Assembly: GCA_900471525.1 (NCBI GenBank)
Contig: UCEZ01000031.1
Location: 1 to 64,000 of the forward strand
Length of the DNA stretch: 64,000 bases
Direction of reading: 5' to 3'
Origin: Hyphomicrobiales bacterium
Lineage (GTDB): Bacteria > Pseudomonadota > Alphaproteobacteria > Rhizobiales > Rhizobiaceae
Below are positions 1 through 8,138 of this stretch, piece after piece (position 1 is the stretch's first letter; each line of letters opens with the position of its first letter). Position numbers and translations under genes: made by a program. The notes under the pieces are model-generated. The model had not been told where the DNA came from. It was given only the letters and a program-made list of their open reading frames with translations, and did no database searches.

Positions 1-2
1 GC

Positions 3-170
3 TACACCCACCCGCCCCTATCGACGCTCGTCCTGCCCAATTACGAGATGGGCCAGAAGGCGGCGGAAATCCTCATCGACATGGCCATCCACGGCAAACA
101 GCCGCGCCCCATGACCATCAAGGTCGACGGTCCGTTGGTACGGCGCGGCACCACGGCGAAGCCGGGCTGA
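3..170 (+). CDS. LacI-family transcriptional regulator, C-terminal fragment (cut by window start)
   Basis: An open frame enters from the left edge and stops at 168-170, giving about 55 residues. The segment with NYEMGQKAAEILID followed by PLVRRGTT matches the last helix and strand of LacI/GalR periplasmic-binding-like effector domains, where a P-x-L-V-x-R-x-(S/T)-T ending is typical. The DNA-binding domain lies outside the window, so neither effector nor target can be read. The gene points toward the FkbM methyltransferase, but a gap of about 100 bases suggests separate transcription. Family call is fairly safe; everything else is unknown. Confidence 0.75.
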   Translation, partial: YTHPPLSTLVLPNYEMGQKAAEILIDMAIHGKQPRPMTIKVDGPLVRRGTTAKPG

Positions 171-273
171 AACGGTTTCCACCGCGCGCAACTGCGTTTT
201 CGCAGAAACGCCTTCATTTCTCGCCCAATCTCGTGTTGAAGGAAGATTACGATACGGCGGAGACGGCGACGGA

Positions 274-1137
274 ATGTTTGCGATGAAATCCTGGAAGCGC
301 CGGCTGCGCAAATGGCGCAATCGCGTGGCAACGCGCGTTCTCGGCACGCCGACCGGCCGCGAAATGCTCGTCAACGCCGTGAGCCCCAGGATTCTGTCGA
401 TGACCGCCGATTGCGGCGACCATCTGATGACCTTTTCCCCGCACGACTACATCGGCCGGAAGATCTATCGCAAAGGCCATTTCGAACGCGAAAACGTCGA
501 TCGGCTGTTATCCGTTCTGCGGCAAAGAGGACTGTTGCAGCAGGACAAGGTCCTTCTCGAACTCGGTGGCAATATCGGCACCCAGACCATCTATTTCGCG
601 CTCAGCCAGGCCTTCCGCCACATCGTCACCGTGGAACCGGACCCCCGCAACTTTCAACTGCTTCGAACCAATATCGACCAGAACGGCCTGGGAGAGCGGA
701 TCGCTGCGATCAACAGCGCTGCCGGCGAAAACGAAGGCACGATCGATTTCTTCCTGCATCGCGACAATCACGGCAAGAGCAGCGCCTTGCGGCAGAGCGC
801 CCGGGATATCGAGATCAAGGTTCCGGTGAAGCCTGTCACCACCATTCTGGCTGAAGCAGGCGTCGCGCCGGAAGAGATCGGGTTGATATGGATGGACATC
901 GAAGGCTATGAGCCGATAGCAGCCCGTTCCATGCAACCGCTTCTGACCCGGCGCGTGCCGTTCTACATGGAGTTCTCACCGGTCTTCTACGGCCCGGCGG
1001 GATCGAGGGCCTTCGTCGAGCATCTGGCGGGCTTCTACGAAAACTGCATCGTGTTCTTCGAGGACGGCCAGGCGGAAATGAAGGTTACCGCCCTGCCGAT
1101 CGAACGGGAACAGTTCGACGTCCTGCTCCTGCCTTAA
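274..1137 (+). CDS. FkbM family SAM-dependent methyltransferase
   Basis: A 287-residue protein of the FkbM family, which O-methylates sugars and other hydroxyl groups, often on glycans or secondary metabolites. The SAM-binding loop LELGGNIGTQT is near residue 95, the acidic VEPDP loop that contacts the SAM ribose follows, and the late WMDIEGYE segment is the FkbM hallmark. No signal peptide or membrane helix is seen. The ATG at 274 follows a GGAG-containing stretch; an ATG at 283 is also possible. The nearby sugar dehydrogenase and glycosyltransferases make a glycan acceptor plausible, but that is inference. Confidence 0.85.
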   Translation: MFAMKSWKRRLRKWRNRVATRVLGTPTGREMLVNAVSPRILSMTADCGDHLMTFSPHDYIGRKIYRKGHFERENVDRLLSVLRQRGLLQQDKVLLELGGNIGTQTIYFALSQAFRHIVTVEPDPRNFQLLRTNIDQNGLGERIAAINSAAGENEGTIDFFLHRDNHGKSSALRQSARDIEIKVPVKPVTTILAEAGVAPEEIGLIWMDIEGYEPIAARSMQPLLTRRVPFYMEFSPVFYGPAGSRAFVEHLAGFYENCIVFFEDGQAEMKVTALPIEREQFDVLLLP

Positions 1138-1145
1138 ACAGTCGC

Positions 1146-1628
1146 TCAGCGCTTCCGATAGAAGTAATAGCGTCCCGGCTCCACGCCATCTGGCAGCGGC
1201 AGCGGTTCGAGTTCCGGGTTGTCAAGCGGCAGGCCGCTGACTGCGATGCCGCCGGTGGCAAGCGCAGCCGCCACTGACTGCGGCAGCCAGGTCAGTGTCC
1301 GGGCATCCTTTTCGGGATAGGCGGTGCCGATGTCTGCATGCGCCAGTGCAATGTTCTTGCCGGCAAACTGCTGGATCGTATCCTTGATGTCACCCAGAAT
1401 GAGATATTCCTCCGGGGGCGTCGAGGCCGGATGAGAGCCGACGGCACGATCAAAGACGATGATGCGATTGTTGGGAAACCGTTCGCGAATATGATCGTAG
1501 GTTCGCCCGTTACCCAGCCCGATTTCCAGAATCACGCCATCCGGCGCAATCATCGAATTCTGCTGGACGTGGTTGAGAATTTCGCGCTGTGACTGCATAC
1601 GGGAAATAAAACCATCAAGGCGGCTCAT
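1146..1628 (-). CDS. Small class I SAM-dependent methyltransferase
   Basis: A 160-residue cytosolic protein with the Rossmann glycine loop LEIGLGNGRTYDH near residue 34 and a following acidic strand end (IIVFDRAVG), as in class I methyltransferases. A DIKDTI stretch and a HADIG stretch give the later acidic positions. It is short for the fold and has no recognisable acceptor domain, so the substrate is unknown. It converges with the FkbM gene, the two stops lying eight bases apart, so the pair probably shares a transcription end. The upstream 200 bases to the DUF3095 gene hold no other gene. Confidence 0.75.
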   Translation of the reverse strand: MSRLDGFISRMQSQREILNHVQQNSMIAPDGVILEIGLGNGRTYDHIRERFPNNRIIVFDRAVGSHPASTPPEEYLILGDIKDTIQQFAGKNIALAHADIGTAYPEKDARTLTWLPQSVAAALATGGIAVSGLPLDNPELEPLPLPDGVEPGRYYFYRKR

Positions 1629-1833
1629 CGAATTTTATCCATCCATTTCAAATCATACAGGTCGTCTCGCTTAACACGAGGTCGCGCACCCGGTCGACCG
1701 TGGCGGCTGTAAATTAGCGGTAAATTCAACTATACGGAGACGTACCAATGAGTTGTTCCCCCGACTGCATTTCCCCGTGGCCGACTGCGAAACCACCGTC
1801 GCCTGCCCCCAGCGAATATGTTAGCCTCGCTGC

Positions 1834-3012
1834 ATGAGCCAGCTTTCCAGTGAAACATTCTTCAGCGCGCTTCCGGTCTTCGTCGAGTTCGAAGGCGTTG
1901 CCGACAGCCAGAACTACCGGGCATTGCCCGCCGATTGGGCTTTGGCGACGGCTGATATCGTCGACTCGACCGGCGCGATCGAGGCCGGTCGCTACAAGGC
2001 CGTCAACATGGCCGGCGCCAGTGTCATTTCGGCAATTCTGAACGCGCTGGGCAAAAATGACCTTCCCTTCGTCTTTGGCGGCGATGGCGCACTTGTGGCC
2101 GTGCCGCCGTCTGGCGTGGCAAAAGCGCGGGATGCTCTTTCCGCAGTCCAGAACTGGGTCAGCGAAGAGCTGCAACTGACGCTGCGTGCCGCGCTCGTTC
2201 CCGTTGCCGATGTCATCGCGGCCGGTCGCGAGGTGCGCGTCGCACGCTTTCAAGTCAACCCGGACATCTCCTATGCGATGTTTGCCGGTGGTGGTTCCAG
2301 CTGGGCAGAGGCCCGCATGAAGGAAGGCCTGTTTGCCGTCCCCCCGGCACCACCCGGCGCACGGCCGGATCTCACCGGCCTCTCCTGCCGATGGAACCCG
2401 ATCCAGTCCCGCCATGGCGACATCGTCTCGATTATCGCAGTGCCCGTAGGATCAGAGAATATAGCCGCGTTTCAGTCACTGGTCTCCGACATCGTGGCTC
2501 TAGCCGCAGGTGAAGAACGGGATGGCCATCCGGTTGCCGCGGAGGGACCGCAGATGGGACTGTCTGCGGCGGGACTGTCGGCCGAGGCGAAAACCGCGCC
2601 AAAAGGCCGGCATTTTACCCACCGGCTTTTCATTCTCGCGCAATATCTGCTGGTCATAGGCCTCTATCGCTTCGGATTGAAGCTTGGTGATTTCGATCCG
2701 AGGCAATACCGCCGCGAAGTTGCCCGCAATACGGATTTCCGCAAGTTCGACGACGGCCTAAAAATGACGATCGATGTCGATCCGGAAAGGCTTCGGCGGA
2801 TAGAAGCACGGCTCGATGAAGCGGCTGGTGCTGGGATATGTCACTATGGGCTCCACCGTCAGGATTCAGCGTTGATGACGTGTATCGTACCGACGCCGCT
2901 CAGCCACGATCACATGCACTTCATCGATGGCGCCGCCGGCGGTTATGCGATGGCCGCCAGCCGGCTGAAAAGGCAGATATCGGCCGCTCCCTCGGTCGCT
3001 GCTACGCCTTGA
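1834..3012 (+). CDS. DUF3095 family protein, class III cyclase-like
   Basis: A 392-residue soluble protein of the DUF3095 family. The N-terminal half carries TADIVDSTGAI (Asp41) and VFGGDGALVAVP (Asp84), spaced like the two metal-binding acidic motifs of class III nucleotide cyclases and GGDEF-type folds, so the family may be a cyclase or a relative that lost activity; this is inferred from motifs. The C-terminal third is family-specific, ending with a His-rich HDHMHF segment. No membrane helix is evident. The 3' end overlaps the convergent sugar-dehydrogenase gene by 11 bases. A second, better-defined cyclase gene lies 1.6 kb downstream on the same strand. Confidence 0.8.
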   Translation: MSQLSSETFFSALPVFVEFEGVADSQNYRALPADWALATADIVDSTGAIEAGRYKAVNMAGASVISAILNALGKNDLPFVFGGDGALVAVPPSGVAKARDALSAVQNWVSEELQLTLRAALVPVADVIAAGREVRVARFQVNPDISYAMFAGGGSSWAEARMKEGLFAVPPAPPGARPDLTGLSCRWNPIQSRHGDIVSIIAVPVGSENIAAFQSLVSDIVALAAGEERDGHPVAAEGPQMGLSAAGLSAEAKTAPKGRHFTHRLFILAQYLLVIGLYRFGLKLGDFDPRQYRREVARNTDFRKFDDGLKMTIDVDPERLRRIEARLDEAAGAGICHYGLHRQDSALMTCIVPTPLSHDHMHFIDGAAGGYAMAASRLKRQISAAPSVAATP

Positions 3013-4345
3013 GGATGGTTCCCTCTTCGATGCCCCTGCGGGCAAAGGCGTTGCGTGTATCGATGATCAGCGGCGACCAGCGGGCAAGCGCTGCATAGTC
3101 GACCGCGTCGTGGTCGGTGGCGATCAGCACGGCATCAAAGCCCTTCACTGATTGTTCGGTGAGCGGCTCCGACGTCCGCCCCTTCAGCGCCATGTATTCC
3201 CGGGTCTTCGGAATTTCTGCCACATGCGGATCGTGATAGGCAGCACTGCCGCCCCGTTCCTCGATCAGTTCGATCAGCTTTAGCGACGGGCTTTCGCGGA
3301 TATCCGGCACGTTCTTCTTGTAGGCCAGACCGATCACCAGGACGCGCGACCGGCTGAGCGCTTTGCCGAGGTGGATATCGAGCGCTTCCGCAAGCCGCCC
3401 CACGACATGGCGCGGCATGGCGGAATTGATTTCGCCGGCAAGCTCGATGAAACGGGTCGGCAGCTCGTATTCGCGCGATTTCCAGGTGAGATAAAACGGA
3501 TCGATCGGTATGCAGTGACCGCCGAGACCAGGCCCGGGATAAAACGGCATATAGCCGAAGGGCTTGGTTTTTGCCGCGTCGATCACCTCCCAGATGTCGA
3601 TGCCCATCGCCTCGTAGACGACCTTCAATTCGTTGACGAGCGCGATGTTCACTGCGCGAAATATGTTCTCGGTCAGCTTCACGGCTTCGGCCGTCGCCGG
3701 GGAAGACACAGGCACGACCGTCTGGACGGCAGCGCCATAGAAGGCTTCCATCAGCTTTGCAGCCTCCGCACCGTCACCGGCGACCACCTTCGGGATACTC
3801 GATGTATGGAAATCGCGGTTGCCGGGATCTTCACGCTCCGGCGAGAAGCCCAGGAAGAAATCCCGTGTCGATTTCAAACCGGTCCTTTCAAGGATCGGTC
3901 GCACGACCTCGTCCGTCGTACCTGGATACGTCGTCGATTCCAGCACGATCAACTGTCCCGGCTTCAGTGTCTCGGCGATGCGGTCACACGTCCGGGTGAT
4001 GAAGGAAAGATCGGGATCGCGGTGTTTCGTCAGTGGCGTGGGCACGCAGATGACGATGATGTCGCAGGCGGCGAGCAGGCTGAAATCGGTCGTTGCCCGA
4101 AAGCGGCCTGCCGCCGTTTCCTCGGCCAGAACCCCATCCGGTACTGCCTCGATATAGGAGCGCCCTGCATCGATCGCGACGATCTTCTGCGGGTCGATAT
4201 CGAAGCCGGTCACGGTAAAACCGCTGCGGGCAACGGTGATCGCCAGTGGCAGGCCGACATAGCCGAGCCCGATCACGGCTGCATGGGCGCTACGGTCTGC
4301 GATCTTCGAAAGGAGGGTCTCGCTCAGGGAAGAATGGACGGTCAA
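3002..4345 (-). CDS. UDP-sugar 6-dehydrogenase (WbpA/TviB/UDP-GlcNAc dehydrogenase type)
   Basis: A 447-residue NAD-dependent nucleotide-sugar dehydrogenase that oxidises C6 of a UDP-sugar to a uronic acid for surface-glycan synthesis. The NAD-binding GLGYVGLP lies at residues 26-33 and the catalytic cysteine is in GGHCIPIDP (Cys278). The length and the FSPEREDPGN segment fit the WbpA/WbpO/TviB branch, which acts on UDP-GlcNAc-type sugars, better than UDP-glucose dehydrogenase; the exact substrate is inferred. It starts close to the divergent cyclase gene, with a 284-base shared upstream region, and its 3' end overlaps the DUF3095 gene. Confidence 0.88.
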   Translation of the reverse strand: MTVHSSLSETLLSKIADRSAHAAVIGLGYVGLPLAITVARSGFTVTGFDIDPQKIVAIDAGRSYIEAVPDGVLAEETAAGRFRATTDFSLLAACDIIVICVPTPLTKHRDPDLSFITRTCDRIAETLKPGQLIVLESTTYPGTTDEVVRPILERTGLKSTRDFFLGFSPEREDPGNRDFHTSSIPKVVAGDGAEAAKLMEAFYGAAVQTVVPVSSPATAEAVKLTENIFRAVNIALVNELKVVYEAMGIDIWEVIDAAKTKPFGYMPFYPGPGLGGHCIPIDPFYLTWKSREYELPTRFIELAGEINSAMPRHVVGRLAEALDIHLGKALSRSRVLVIGLAYKKNVPDIRESPSLKLIELIEERGGSAAYHDPHVAEIPKTREYMALKGRTSEPLTEQSVKGFDAVLIATDHDAVDYAALARWSPLIIDTRNAFARRGIEEGTILKA

Positions 4346-4629
4346 ATGGGTGTTCTCGACTGATCATGACGCGCGCGAGCGCCTTTGCGGATACGGGTCA
4401 GTTGAGGATAAAATCGACGGGTGTCAAGGACCGCCCCGATGGCGCGTTGCGTAGCAGGCGAAACAATTCTCCAATTTTGTCGGCACTGAATCTGGTTTTG
4501 CCAATATCGCCACTTATATTGATCGGTGCGAGTACGGGGTTTCCTCCAGGATGCAGACAGGAAGCGGACTGGATATCCCGTGGTCGGAAAGCCTCTGGGA
4601 TTTTCGTTGAGAAAGCGACACGTCAGGCG
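4346..4629. other. Divergent intergenic region, sugar dehydrogenase / cyclase
   Basis: These 284 bases separate the divergent sugar-dehydrogenase and cyclase genes and should hold both promoters. I see no convincing sigma-70 hexamer pair, long palindrome or RNA gene. If the cyclase actually starts at the in-frame ATG at 4366, most of the stretch is coding. Confidence 0.4.
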
Positions 4630-5979
4630 ATGAATATCCACAAGACGACTGTTTCCCCTCACCTGCTGGACCGCGTATCGAACTGGTTGCAGCAGGCCGC
4701 CCTTAACGGTGAAACGCTCGAAACTGTAGTGACGGGGTTCTGCGAAAGGTTGGCGGCGTCCGGCCTGCCGCTCAACCGCGTCCATTTGAGCTTTTCGATG
4801 CTGCACCCGCTCTATGACGCGCTGGGCTTCACCTGGCTACGCGGCCAGGGGGTCACCGTCGAAGGCTACCGCGCGGATCCAGCCGATGACAAGCCGGACC
4901 GTTTTCTGCAAAGCCCCTATTATTACCTGCTGAGCAACAATCTCGAGCACCTGCGCCGGCAGATCGACCCGACGGCTCCTTCCGAATTCCCGATCTTCGA
5001 TGAACTGAAGGAAATGGGCGTCACCGACTATATCGCCTTCGTCCAGTCGTTCGGCGAAACCTCCGGCCAGGGTATGATCGGTTCCTGGTCTACCGATGCC
5101 TATGGCGGCTTTAGTGATAATGTCATCGAGGCGCTGCTGCGTATCCAGAACAATCTGGCCGTGGCGGCCAAGATGGCCGTTCTCGGCAAGCTCGCCGACA
5201 ATATGCTCACCACCTATCTCGGCGAAAATGCCGGCAAGCGCGTCCTCTCCGGCCAGACCCGTCGCGGCGATGGCGAAACGATCCGGGCGGCATTGGTGAT
5301 GGTGGACATGCGCCAGTCGACAGTGCTTGCGGAAAGGGAAGGCCGGCAGGTCTATATCGATACGCTCAATCAATTCTTCGACGCCATCGCCACCCCTTTC
5401 AGCCGTAACGGTGGCGAGATCCTGAGTTTCGTCGGCGACGGCTTCCTTGCGGTCTATCCCTGCGGCCGCCATCGGGAGCCGTCTCAGGTTGCGGCACTCG
5501 CTGCGATGACCGCAGTTCGTCAGGCGACGGCGCATATGACGGAACTCAATGCCGGTCGTCAGCGACAGGTGCTTCCCGAGGTTCGGTATGGCATCGGGCT
5601 GCATGTCGGCAATGTCATGTTCGGCAATGTCGGCCTCAAGGACAGGCTGACATTTTCAGCCTTCGGCGCTGCCGTCAACGAGGTGGAGCGGCTGCAGGGG
5701 CTGACGAAGAAATACGCGCAGCCGATCGTTGCCAGCCAGGCTTTCGCCACCTATTGCGGCGGCGACTGGGTGACCCTTGGCCAGGAAAAGCTGCGCGGCG
5801 TACGCCAGAAGGTGACCGTGCTTCTGCCCGGAGATCAAAACATGAAACTCGATGCGAGCGAGGCCATGCAAAGCCGCTCGCTGGAGACGCGTTCGGAGGC
5901 AGAGCAGGTCATGCTGCTCTATCGCAACAGCAAGAAATCGCAGCCGCGCGACCTCATCTGGAACAAGCTGCTGCAGTAG
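4630..5979 (+). CDS. Class III adenylate/guanylate cyclase-domain protein
   Basis: A 449-residue protein whose C-terminal domain (about residues 215-400) is a class III nucleotide cyclase. Metal-binding aspartates are visible in VMVDMRQST (Asp226) and FVGDGF (Asp270), and the transition-state pair is in VNEVER (Asn350, Arg354). The position before FVGD that usually holds the adenine-selecting lysine is Ser266, so cAMP cannot be assumed as product. The N-terminal 200 residues resemble sensor regions of rhizobial cyclases but hold no obvious membrane helix. The ATG at 4630 is chosen because similarity-like sequence begins there; the frame stays open to 4246 with an ATG at 4366. Confidence 0.85.
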   Translation: MNIHKTTVSPHLLDRVSNWLQQAALNGETLETVVTGFCERLAASGLPLNRVHLSFSMLHPLYDALGFTWLRGQGVTVEGYRADPADDKPDRFLQSPYYYLLSNNLEHLRRQIDPTAPSEFPIFDELKEMGVTDYIAFVQSFGETSGQGMIGSWSTDAYGGFSDNVIEALLRIQNNLAVAAKMAVLGKLADNMLTTYLGENAGKRVLSGQTRRGDGETIRAALVMVDMRQSTVLAEREGRQVYIDTLNQFFDAIATPFSRNGGEILSFVGDGFLAVYPCGRHREPSQVAALAAMTAVRQATAHMTELNAGRQRQVLPEVRYGIGLHVGNVMFGNVGLKDRLTFSAFGAAVNEVERLQGLTKKYAQPIVASQAFATYCGGDWVTLGQEKLRGVRQKVTVLLPGDQNMKLDASEAMQSRSLETRSEAEQVMLLYRNSKKSQPRDLIWNKLLQ

Positions 5980-6177
5980 GGATTGGGGCAACCGGCGCAC
6001 ATCCGGCCCCGATTGCTCCCGCGGGATGCAAAGAAGCACCATCCCGCTCGAATGATTGTTGTTTCTCCGTTCGCGACGCTTCGCTGCCGCGGCTATATCC
6101 GCTTGAACTTTACCAGCCGAAGGTCATGGACACGCCAATTTCCGTACGATAATCTCCCTGTGATGAAGCCGGGTTTC

Positions 6178-6205
6178 CACTCGGAGGCGAGTGCTGTCTG
6201 ACAGC
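6178..6205. promoter_or_regulatory. Adjacent short palindromes upstream of the peptide ABC operon
   Basis: CACTCG and CGAGTG arms (loop GAGG) at 6178-6193 run directly into GCTGTC-T-GACAGC at 6193-6205. They sit 30-60 bases before the ATPase start in an otherwise featureless gap of 257 bases, where an operator or leader hairpin would be expected. The arms are short, so chance is possible. Confidence 0.3.
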
Positions 6206-6236
6206 GAACCGCCATGTAACAAGGACACCTGCTGGC

Positions 6237-8138
6237 ATGAAATCAGGCGCGGACCTGCTGCGGATCGAGGATTTGAGTATCTCGTTCGCGATGCTCGGCG
6301 GGCAAATCGATGCCGTGCGCAATACCAGCCTGCGCGTGCTGCCGGGCAAGGTGACGGCGCTGGTCGGCGAATCCGGCTCGGGAAAGTCGGTCATCAGCCA
6401 GGCCGTGATGGGCATCCTGCCAAAGACCGCGACATGCACCGGCCGCATCCTCTTCTGCGATCCGGCGACCCACGAGCGGCCGGAAGACCTGCTTGCGATG
6501 CCGCGCGACGGACGGGAAATCCGCAACCTGCGCGGCAATCGCATCGGCAAGATTTTCCAGGAGCCGATGACCTCGCTATCGCCGCTGCACACGATCGGCA
6601 ATCAGATCAGCGAATCTCTGAAAATCCATACCGAGATGTCCGCAAGGGAGCGCCGCGAGCGAACCGAGGAAATGCTCGGCATGGTCGGCTTCCAAAAGCC
6701 GTCCCGCGCCTACGACATGTATCCGTTCGAATTGTCCGGCGGCATGCGCCAGCGCGCCATGATCGCTATGGCACTGATCTGCAATCCCTCTCTTCTGATC
6801 GCCGACGAACCGACGACGGCGCTCGACGTCACCATCCAGGCGCAGATCCTGCAACTTCTGCGTGGGCTGCAGACCAAGCTGAACATGGCCATGCTCTTGA
6901 TCACCCATGATCTCGGCGTCGTTGCCAATGTCGCCGACGAGGTCGTGGTCATCTACCACGGCGAGATCATGGAGGCCGGGCCAGTCGAGACCATCTTCCG
7001 CAAGCCGTCGCACCCCTATCTCAAGGGCCTGATGGCTGCCGTCCCGCATTTCGACATGAAACCAGGCGAGCGCCTGAAGGCACTGCGCGAAGTTCCGGTA
7101 AATACGAGCCATCTGCTCGGAAAGAAGATGATCGTCGCGGCCGACGAAGCCCTGAAGCCGGAAGTTCTGCTTTCGGTGCGCGACGTCAGCAAGACCTTCA
7201 GTACCCGCAAATCGAGTTGGCTCACAAAGGAAACCGCAACGGCGACCAAGGCCGTGGACGGTGTCAGCTTCGATATCATGCGCGGCGAATGTCTTGGGCT
7301 GGTGGGAGAAAGCGGCTGCGGCAAGACCACGCTCAGCAAGATTCTGATGCGAGCCGTAACACCCGATGGCGGTGCGGTCCTGCTCAACAGCAGCGATGGC
7401 CCGATCGATGTTCTGAAAGCTGAAGGCTCAGGACTTCAGGAACTGCGCACCAAGGTGCAGATGGTCTTCCAGGACCCGGTCTCCTCGCTGTCGCCCCGCA
7501 TGACGGTGCAGAACATCCTGAGCGAACCGCTCGAGATCCATGACCGCGGCAGCGGCAAGTCGCGCATCGAGACGGTCAAGGCGCTGCTCAAGGCAATCGG
7601 CCTCAACGAACGTCACCTGAACCGCTATCCCCACAGCTTTTCCGGCGGCCAGCGTCAGCGTATCGGTATCGCGAGAGCGCTTGCACTCGGACCGGACCTG
7701 TTGATCTGCGACGAACCGGTCTCCGCGCTCGACGTTTCCGTTCAGGCACAGATCCTCAACCTGCTCAAGGACCTGCAGAAGGAACTGGGACTCACGTACC
7801 TGTTCATCTCGCACAACCTCGCCGTCGTCGACTACATGGCCGACCGGATCGCGGTGATGTGCGGTGGCCGCATCGTCGAGATCGCTCCGCGCGAAACGCT
7901 GATGGAGGCGCCTGTCCACCCCTATACGAAATCGCTGCTCGCAGCCGTGCCCTTCCCCGATCTGGATCGGCCGCTTAATTTTTCCATGCTCAATCCGAGT
8001 GGCGCTGCCGACAAGCGCAGCTGGGGTAAGCATTTTTCCGATGAAGGTGACGGAAGCGTGCTGGGGACGGCGGACCTCGGCAACGGTCATCTTGTTCTGG
8101 CACGAAAAACCGCCGATGTCAGGGAGCTCGTATCATGA
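6237..8138 (+). CDS. Peptide-type ABC transporter, fused DppD-DppF ATPase
   Basis: A 633-residue protein carrying two complete nucleotide-binding domains, the fused form of the Dpp/Opp/Yej ATPase pair that powers uptake of peptides and similar solutes. Domain 1 has Walker A GESGSGKS (about residue 45), signature LSGGMRQR and Walker [11 protein letters not shown]. Domain 2 has GESGCGKTT (about residue 356), FSGGQRQR and [10 protein letters not shown]. An oligopeptide/dipeptide C-terminal segment ([13 protein letters not shown], then [13 protein letters not shown]) follows each. It begins a tight four-gene transporter operon; its stop overlaps the binding-protein ATG by four bases. Confidence 0.93.
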   Translation: MKSGADLLRIEDLSISFAMLGGQIDAVRNTSLRVLPGKVTALVGESGSGKSVISQAVMGILPKTATCTGRILFCDPATHERPEDLLAMPRDGREIRNLRGNRIGKIFQEPMTSLSPLHTIGNQISESLKIHTEMSARERRERTEEMLGMVGFQKPSRAYDMYPFELSGGMRQRAMIAMALICNPSLLIADEPTTALDVTIQAQILQLLRGLQTKLNMAMLLITHDLGVVANVADEVVVIYHGEIMEAGPVETIFRKPSHPYLKGLMAAVPHFDMKPGERLKALREVPVNTSHLLGKKMIVAADEALKPEVLLSVRDVSKTFSTRKSSWLTKETATATKAVDGVSFDIMRGECLGLVGESGCGKTTLSKILMRAVTPDGGAVLLNSSDGPIDVLKAEGSGLQELRTKVQMVFQDPVSSLSPRMTVQNILSEPLEIHDRGSGKSRIETVKALLKAIGLNERHLNRYPHSFSGGQRQRIGIARALALGPDLLICDEPVSALDVSVQAQILNLLKDLQKELGLTYLFISHNLAVVDYMADRIAVMCGGRIVEIAPRETLMEAPVHPYTKSLLAAVPFPDLDRPLNFSMLNPSGAADKRSWGKHFSDEGDGSVLGTADLGNGHLVLARKTADVRELVS

